Of a DNA stretch of 64,000 bases, positions 58,401-64,000 are shown piece by piece. Both the position numbers and the translations under genes were made by a program. Each line of letters starts with the position of its first letter. The first letter of the stretch is position 1. The notes under the pieces are model-generated. The model was not told the origin of the DNA. It did no database searches and worked only from the letters and a program-made list of their open reading frames with translations. Source of the DNA: Bog-473 sp963809825 (GTDB lineage: Bacteria; Actinomycetota; Acidimicrobiia; Acidimicrobiales; RAAP-2); contig CAWELJ010000005.1 of the NCBI GenBank assembly GCA_963809825.1, forward strand, positions 124,001-188,000, written 5' to 3'.

Positions 58401-61400
58401 GACCAAGTTGCACGGCCTGGGCGTCCGCCTCGCCATCGACGACTTCGGGACCGGCCACTCGTCGCTCGGGTATCTCGCCCGTTTCCCGATCGATGTCATC
58501 AAGGTCGATCAGAGTTTCGTGCGCGACATCGACCGTGATCCGGTGAAGTCGGCCATCGTCTCGGCCGTCGTCGCTCTCTCCCGGGCGATCGGGTCGACGA
58601 CCGTGGTCGAGGGGGTCGAAACGCTGGCCGAGCTCGATCAGATCCAGAGTCTCGGGTGCGACATGGCCCAGGGCTTCTACTTCTCTCGGCCCCTTCCGGC
58701 CGGCGCATTCGAGGAGCTGCTGCGGGGGACACAGAGCCCGCCGCCCCACTTCCACGTCCCGCGTGGTGCACTGATCCGCTAATTCCCGCGGTGAGCCGGA
58801 CGGCCCTGTCGCATTTCTGCGGTGCCCACGGGCCTCTCGTTCAATCGCAACCGAACTGCGACCGAATCGAACAATTCCTGGTCAAGCAATCAGTGACGAT
58901 GTCCGATAGGGCCAAAAGAGCCGAATGGCCTATGGACTAGTTCAAAAGTCATTGAACTGACGTTTCGTCGATGTTACCTTCCCAGCCGGAGGATGTAAGG
59001 GGGGAGGGGAAGCATGGCGACTTTGCAACGTCGTGTCCGCCGTACGACCGTCGGTCGAGCCCGGTGGAGGGGCATTGTTCTCGCTGGTGTGGCGGCGCTG
59101 AGCACTTCATTGCTGGCTCTGGCGGCGCCGGCGCAGGCCGGGTTGCCCGGTGGAGGCAGGTCCGAATTCATCGTGTCGGCTCCGGCGGGCACGGTGGCGA
59201 CGGCCCTGGACGCGATCGGCGGCGTCGGCGCCACGGCCGGGTCCACCTTCTCTTTTGACAGCGCAGTCACGTCGCAGCTGACTCCGCTTCAGGTGTCTTT
59301 GCTGGAGGCCATTCCCGGCATCGTGGTGACCCCGGATCTCACCGTCAACGTCCAGGGCTCGACGGGCAGCGCGGGGCGGGCGCCGGCGGCGGTGTTCCCG
59401 CAGCAGTCCGGCGCCACGCAGTTGTGGGCGCAGGGCCACACAGGCGCCGGGGTCAACGTGGCCGTGATGGACACCGGCATCGCCTCCCTGCCGGACTTCG
59501 CCGGCCGGCTGGTGGGTGGGGTCGACCTCTCGGGTGGTGGTAATCCCTGGCAGGACAGCTACGGGCATGGCACCTTCGTGGCCGGCCTCATCGCGGGGAA
59601 CGGTGCCTCGTCGGCAGGCGCCTACACGGGCGAAGCGCCAGGTGCCGGGCTGGTGTCTGTCAAGGTCGCGGGGGCCAGTGGGCAGACCGATCTGGCCACG
59701 CTGATTCAAGGCGTGGGGTGGACCATTGCCAACGAGGCCAACGACAACATCCGGGTCCTCAATATGTCGCTCGGGTATCTGCCGATTGAATCCACCGTGA
59801 TCGACCCGCTGGACCAGGCGGTGGAGAAGGCATGGGAGTCAGGGATCACCGTCGTCGTCTCAGCCGGGAACTCGGGTCCGGGGAACGGCACGATTCTGTC
59901 GCCCGGGGACGACCCGTTGGTGATCACCGTGGGCGCCGTGGACGACGGCGGACAGGGGAGCCCGGCCAACGACACCATGACGACGTTCAGCAGCGTCGGT
60001 CCCACGAACCCCGACGGCTGGTTCAAGCCCGACCTCGTGACGTCTGGGCGTTCCGTGGTCAGCGTGCGCGACACGGGGTCCACCATCGACAGCGCCAATC
60101 CGTCGGCACGCGTAGGTGCGGGCAACTTCGTGGGCTCGGGCACCTCGTTCAGCTCGGCGGTCACGAGCGCCGCCGCGGCCCTTCTGATTGCGGCGCACCC
60201 GAGCGACTCGCCCGACACGGTGAAGGGGACGCTGCTCGGGACGACGGTGCCCGGACCAGTGGGAAACCCCTTCGTCGACGGTCACGGGATCCTTGATGTC
60301 GCCGCCGCGGCGGGCGCCGCCTCGATGACGTTGAGCCAACCGCTTCCGACGAGCGCCGTGCCGATGGGCGGGACGGTCGGTCTCGAAACGGCGGGGGTCG
60401 GCTCCTCATGGAACCCCGACAACTGGAACGGCTCCACCTGGAACGGCTCCACCTGGAACGGCTCCACCTGGAACGGCTCCACCTGGAACGGCTCCACCTG
60501 GAACGGCTCCACCTGGAACGGCTCGACCTGGAACGGCTCGACCTGGAACGGCTCCACCTGGAACGGCTCGACCTGGAACGGCTCGACCTGGAACGGCTCC
60601 ACCTGGAACGGCTCGCACCTGGAACGGGTCGACCTGGAACTGAGCGGGCGCGCAGCAAGGGCACGAGGGAGACGGAGCGCGACATGAGCTTTTCGCGGAC
60701 GACACGCATCGTCGTGGCCCTGTGGGCGGCGGCCGGTCTGGCGGCGTGTGCGCTCTCGCTGGCGAGCATGCTGTCGGCTGTACCGCCGACCGCCACCGCC
60801 ATCGCGTTCGCCGCCGTGTTCGGGGCGCTGATGGCGGCCAGCTGGATCTGGCCTATCACGCTCTACATAGACGGGCAGTCGGACGGGGTCGTCCTCGACG
60901 AGGGGTTCCTCGTCCTGCTCGTCATCCTCGTCCCGCCGGCGATGGCCGTGCTCGTGTTCGTCGTGGTGTCCGTGTGCGCACAGGCCATCAAACGACGCGC
61001 CCTGGTCAAGTCGGTCTTCAACGTCGGCCAGGTCGTCACCGCCGCCGGCCTCGGGGCCCTGGCCTTCACCCTGTTTCACGGCGCACAGGAGCCGATCGGC
61101 TACGCAAAGGTCGGTGCCGCGCTCGTGGGCGCGGCCTGCTACTTCGTCGTGAACACCGGCGCCATGGTGACGATCATGGCCACCCTGGGCACGCCGTGGT
61201 ACCGGACGGTCTCCGGGGGTATCAAAGGAAAGCTGCTCATCACCTGGGGTGGTGTAGCACTCGCCGTCCCGGCCGCGTTGTTGTTGGCCAACGAGCCCAT
61301 GTACCTGCCGGTGGCGCTCCTGCCTCTCGTCGTCCTGCGCTATCTCGGTACGGGCCATTTCTACGCCCGTCATGATCGGACACGGCTGCGCGGCCTCTTC

Positions 61401-64000
61401 GAAGCCACGCTCGATGTCAACCGTTCCATGGGGACCGAGGAGACCACGGCGGCCGTCCTCGCCTCGGCGGGGTCGCTGCTCCGTTCGCCGAACGCGACGC
61501 TGACAACCGAGCGGCCGGAGGGCGACGGCCTGGCGGCGCCGCTGCAGCTGGCCGACCGCACGCTGTGGCTGGGGGTGTCCGGTCGCAGCCGCACCGAGCC
61601 CTTCGACGATGCCGACCGGGCACTGATCGAGGCACTGGCCTCCGTCGGCGCCATCGCCCTGGCCAATGCCAACCTCTACGGCGAGGTGACGCGCCAGAGA
61701 GAGAAGTTGTCCGTGATCACTGCGAGTCTCGGCGAAGGCGTCTGCGCAATAAGCGGGGACGGCGAGATCACCTTCATGAATCCCGCAGGGGCGACCATGC
61801 TCGGCTGGCATGCGTTCGGCGCCGGCGCCGGCGCCGACGCCGACGGCAGCCCGCCGCTGCCCGCCGGTGAGACGCCGGGCTTCCTGCTCGAGCCCGCCAT
61901 GCGTGCCATCGCACTGAAGCGCAACGTCACCAACTACGACGCGCGGTTCGACCGGCTCGATGGTTCGCACTTCCCGGTGACCATGACGGCGTCTCCGGTC
62001 GTCGGCGGATCGTCACCCTCGGGGGCCGTCATCGTCTTCCGCGACACGTCGGAGCGCAAGGCCTTCGAGGAGCAACTGGCCCGTCATGCCTTCCAGGACG
62101 CCCTGACGGGACTGGCCAACCGACGGCTCCTTCTCGACCACCTCGACCATGCACTGCTGCAGGCCGAGCGGACCGGCGGGCACGTGGCGGTCCTCTTCTG
62201 CGACATCGACCGCTTCAAGGTCGTCAACGACAACCTGGGTCACCAGGTAGGCGACGAGCTGCTACGGGTCATCGGAGACCGCCTGCGACGCGCCGTCCGT
62301 CCGGGAGACACGCTGTCCCGCTTCGGTGGGGACGAATTCGTGATCCTCCTCGAAGGCGTGTCGTCGTCCGACGACGCCGGCGACGTCGCCACCGCCGTGC
62401 TGGAGGCGCTGCGCCACCCGGTCACGCTCAGCGGGGGGCATGAGGTCGTGGCGACCATGAGCATCGGTGTCGCGCTGAGCGGCCCGGGCACCTCGCGCGA
62501 CGACCTCCTCCACGATGCGGACGTGGCCATGTACAGGGCCAAGGAGCGTGGACGGGGGGGCCAGTTCGCCCTCTTCGACGCGGACCGCATGGGCCCGCGC
62601 TCGCTGGAGCGGCTCGACCTCGACACGGCGCTGCACCATGTGGTCGACCGCGGCGAGATGGAGGTCCACTACCAGCCGTTGGTCTCGTTGGCCGACCGGC
62701 GGGTCGTCGGTGCAGAGGCGCTGGTGCGGTGGAACCACCCCGACCACGGAGTCCTCCTGCCTGCGCAGTTCATCCAGCTCGCGGAAGACAACGGCACCAT
62801 CCTCGAGATCGGGAGAATGGTGCTCGAGCAGGCGTGCCGCCAGGCGAAGACGTGGCAGCAGGAGTTCGGCGTGGTGCTCCCCATTGGGGTGAACCTGTCG
62901 GCCCGGCAGTTCCAGCAGGTCGGCCTGGCCGACGACGTCGCTGCCGCGCTCCGGGTCACCGGCATCGAACCTTCGCAGCTCTGCCTCGAGATCACCGAGA
63001 GCCTGGCCATGGACGACGTGGACCTGACGTCCACCATCTTGACGAAGCTGCATGGCCTCGGCGTCCGGATGGCGATCGACGACTTCGGGACAGGCCACTC
63101 GTCGCTCGGCTACCTGGCCCGGTTCCCGATCGACGTGGTGAAGATCGATCAGAGCTTCGTGCGCGACATCGACCTCGATCCGGTGAAGTCCGCCATCGTC
63201 TCGGCCGTCATCGCCCTCTCCCAGGCCATCGGCTCGACCACCGTGGTGGAGGGGGTCGAGACGCTGGCGCAACTCGAGGCGCTCCGCGTTCTCGGGTGCG
63301 AAGTCGCCCAGGGCTACTACTTCGCCCGCCCGCTCTCGGCTGGCGCGTTCGGAAAGCTCTTGACGGCTGACACCGCGGCGGCGCCGCCCAATCTCAGCGT
63401 CGTTCGCTGGGCGCAGGCGGGGTAGGGCGCGCGGCGTCAAGATCCGCACCGCCCGAGCGGAGGGCGTGGTGGAGGAGCGGTACGACCTCGTGCCAGTCAC
63501 CGACGATGCCGACGTCACAGTGCGCGAAGATGGGAGCGCCCGGGTCGGAGTTCACCGCCAGGATCGTGCCGGCGGCGCGTACGCCCACAGTGTGGTTGAA
63601 CTTCCCGCTGAGCCCCAATCCGATGTAGAGGCGGGGCGCGATGGACCTGCCCGTGAGGCCGACCTGGCGGGACCTCGGGGCCCAGCCCCGATCCGTCACC
63701 TTCCGGGTGGCCGCGAGCTCGGCGCCCAAGAGCGCGGCCAACGGGCTGAGCTCTCCGTACTCTTCGGGTTCGACCCCGGCGCCCACCCCGATGACGACCG
63801 CTGCCCGGGCCAGCGTCTCGATGTCGTCGTTGTGACGTTCGCCGAGGATGCGTACGCGGCCCCGTGTGCCGACCGCCCGCTCCGTCGACGGCAGGTCGAG
63901 GCGTGGGGGTCCGGCCTCGGGTGCGGGCAGGACGCCTGGCCGCACCGTGACCATCTGGGTCGCGCTGCGGCACATGATGTCGGCCACGAGTGCGCCGGCG

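Overview
The window is GC-rich, densely coded bacterial chromosome from an actinobacterium (Actinomycetota). The indicators are an F420-type LLM oxidoreductase, a DprE1/DprE2/UbiA decaprenylphosphoryl-arabinose operon, SDR and amidohydrolase paralogues, a Liv-type importer, and frequent GTG starts with 4-base ATGA gene overlaps. An Acidimicrobiia-like lineage is my guess; no rRNA or species marker is present.

Region 1 (1-4.05 kb) is the most unusual part. Three direct copies of a 168-bp element, each of identical length, separate single minus-strand genes: an NhaA antiporter fused to a DsbA-like domain, and an alpha/beta hydrolase. Each copy starts with an 18-22 bp perfect palindrome, has a variable middle with repeated TGGA motifs, and ends with the 3' portion of tRNA-Gly(GCC) through an encoded CCA plus a conserved GCAGGTC. 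No functional tRNA and no integrase is visible. The layout resembles a cassette array.

Region 2 (4.1-12.7 kb) holds assorted genes: a dihydrodipicolinate-reductase-like oxidoreductase, two VOC proteins, a GH15 glucanohydrolase, a pirin, a DyP peroxidase with an encapsulin-type C-terminal tag, a hexapeptide-repeat transferase and an unknown protein.

Region 3 (12.7-39 kb) is a catabolic block. It starts with a Liv-type uptake system compressed into unusual fusions (LivH-LivM-LivG in one chain; an MFS carrier fused to a LivF ATPase) and a binding protein. It continues with amidohydrolases, an acyl-CoA synthetase with a divergent TetR regulator, SDRs, a fused E1-alpha/beta 2-oxoacid dehydrogenase, an acyl-CoA dehydrogenase, a cyclase-family hydrolase, a Baeyer-Villiger-type monooxygenase, a Rieske oxygenase, a SnoaL-like protein, an F420 oxidoreductase and a class II aldolase-like protein. 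Three divergent promoters share a CGACC(A/G)GT-type operator, suggesting one regulon. Oxygenation, ring cleavage, CoA activation and beta-oxidation of a hydrophobic cyclic substrate would fit; the substrate cannot be read from the sequence.

Region 4 (39-44 kb) has small or unknown genes, a cysteine-free DksA/TraR-like protein and a PAS-GGDEF-EAL protein.

Region 5 (44-54.3 kb, all minus strand) is a nearly gapless transcription unit: two-component system, small membrane protein, ApbE, a haem-b ferric-reductase-like protein, a NuoF-like flavoprotein, a [3Fe-4S]-type ferredoxin, a phosphodiester-glycosidase-domain protein, then the UbiA/DprE1/DprE2 arabinose-donor enzymes. dprE1 is frameshifted near its N-terminus.

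Region 6 (54.4-64 kb) contains a Thr-rich stalk protein, a DedA protein, and two paralogous 913-residue membrane GGDEF-EAL proteins flanking a secreted subtilase with a WNGST repeat tail. The window ends inside an etfA-like gene.
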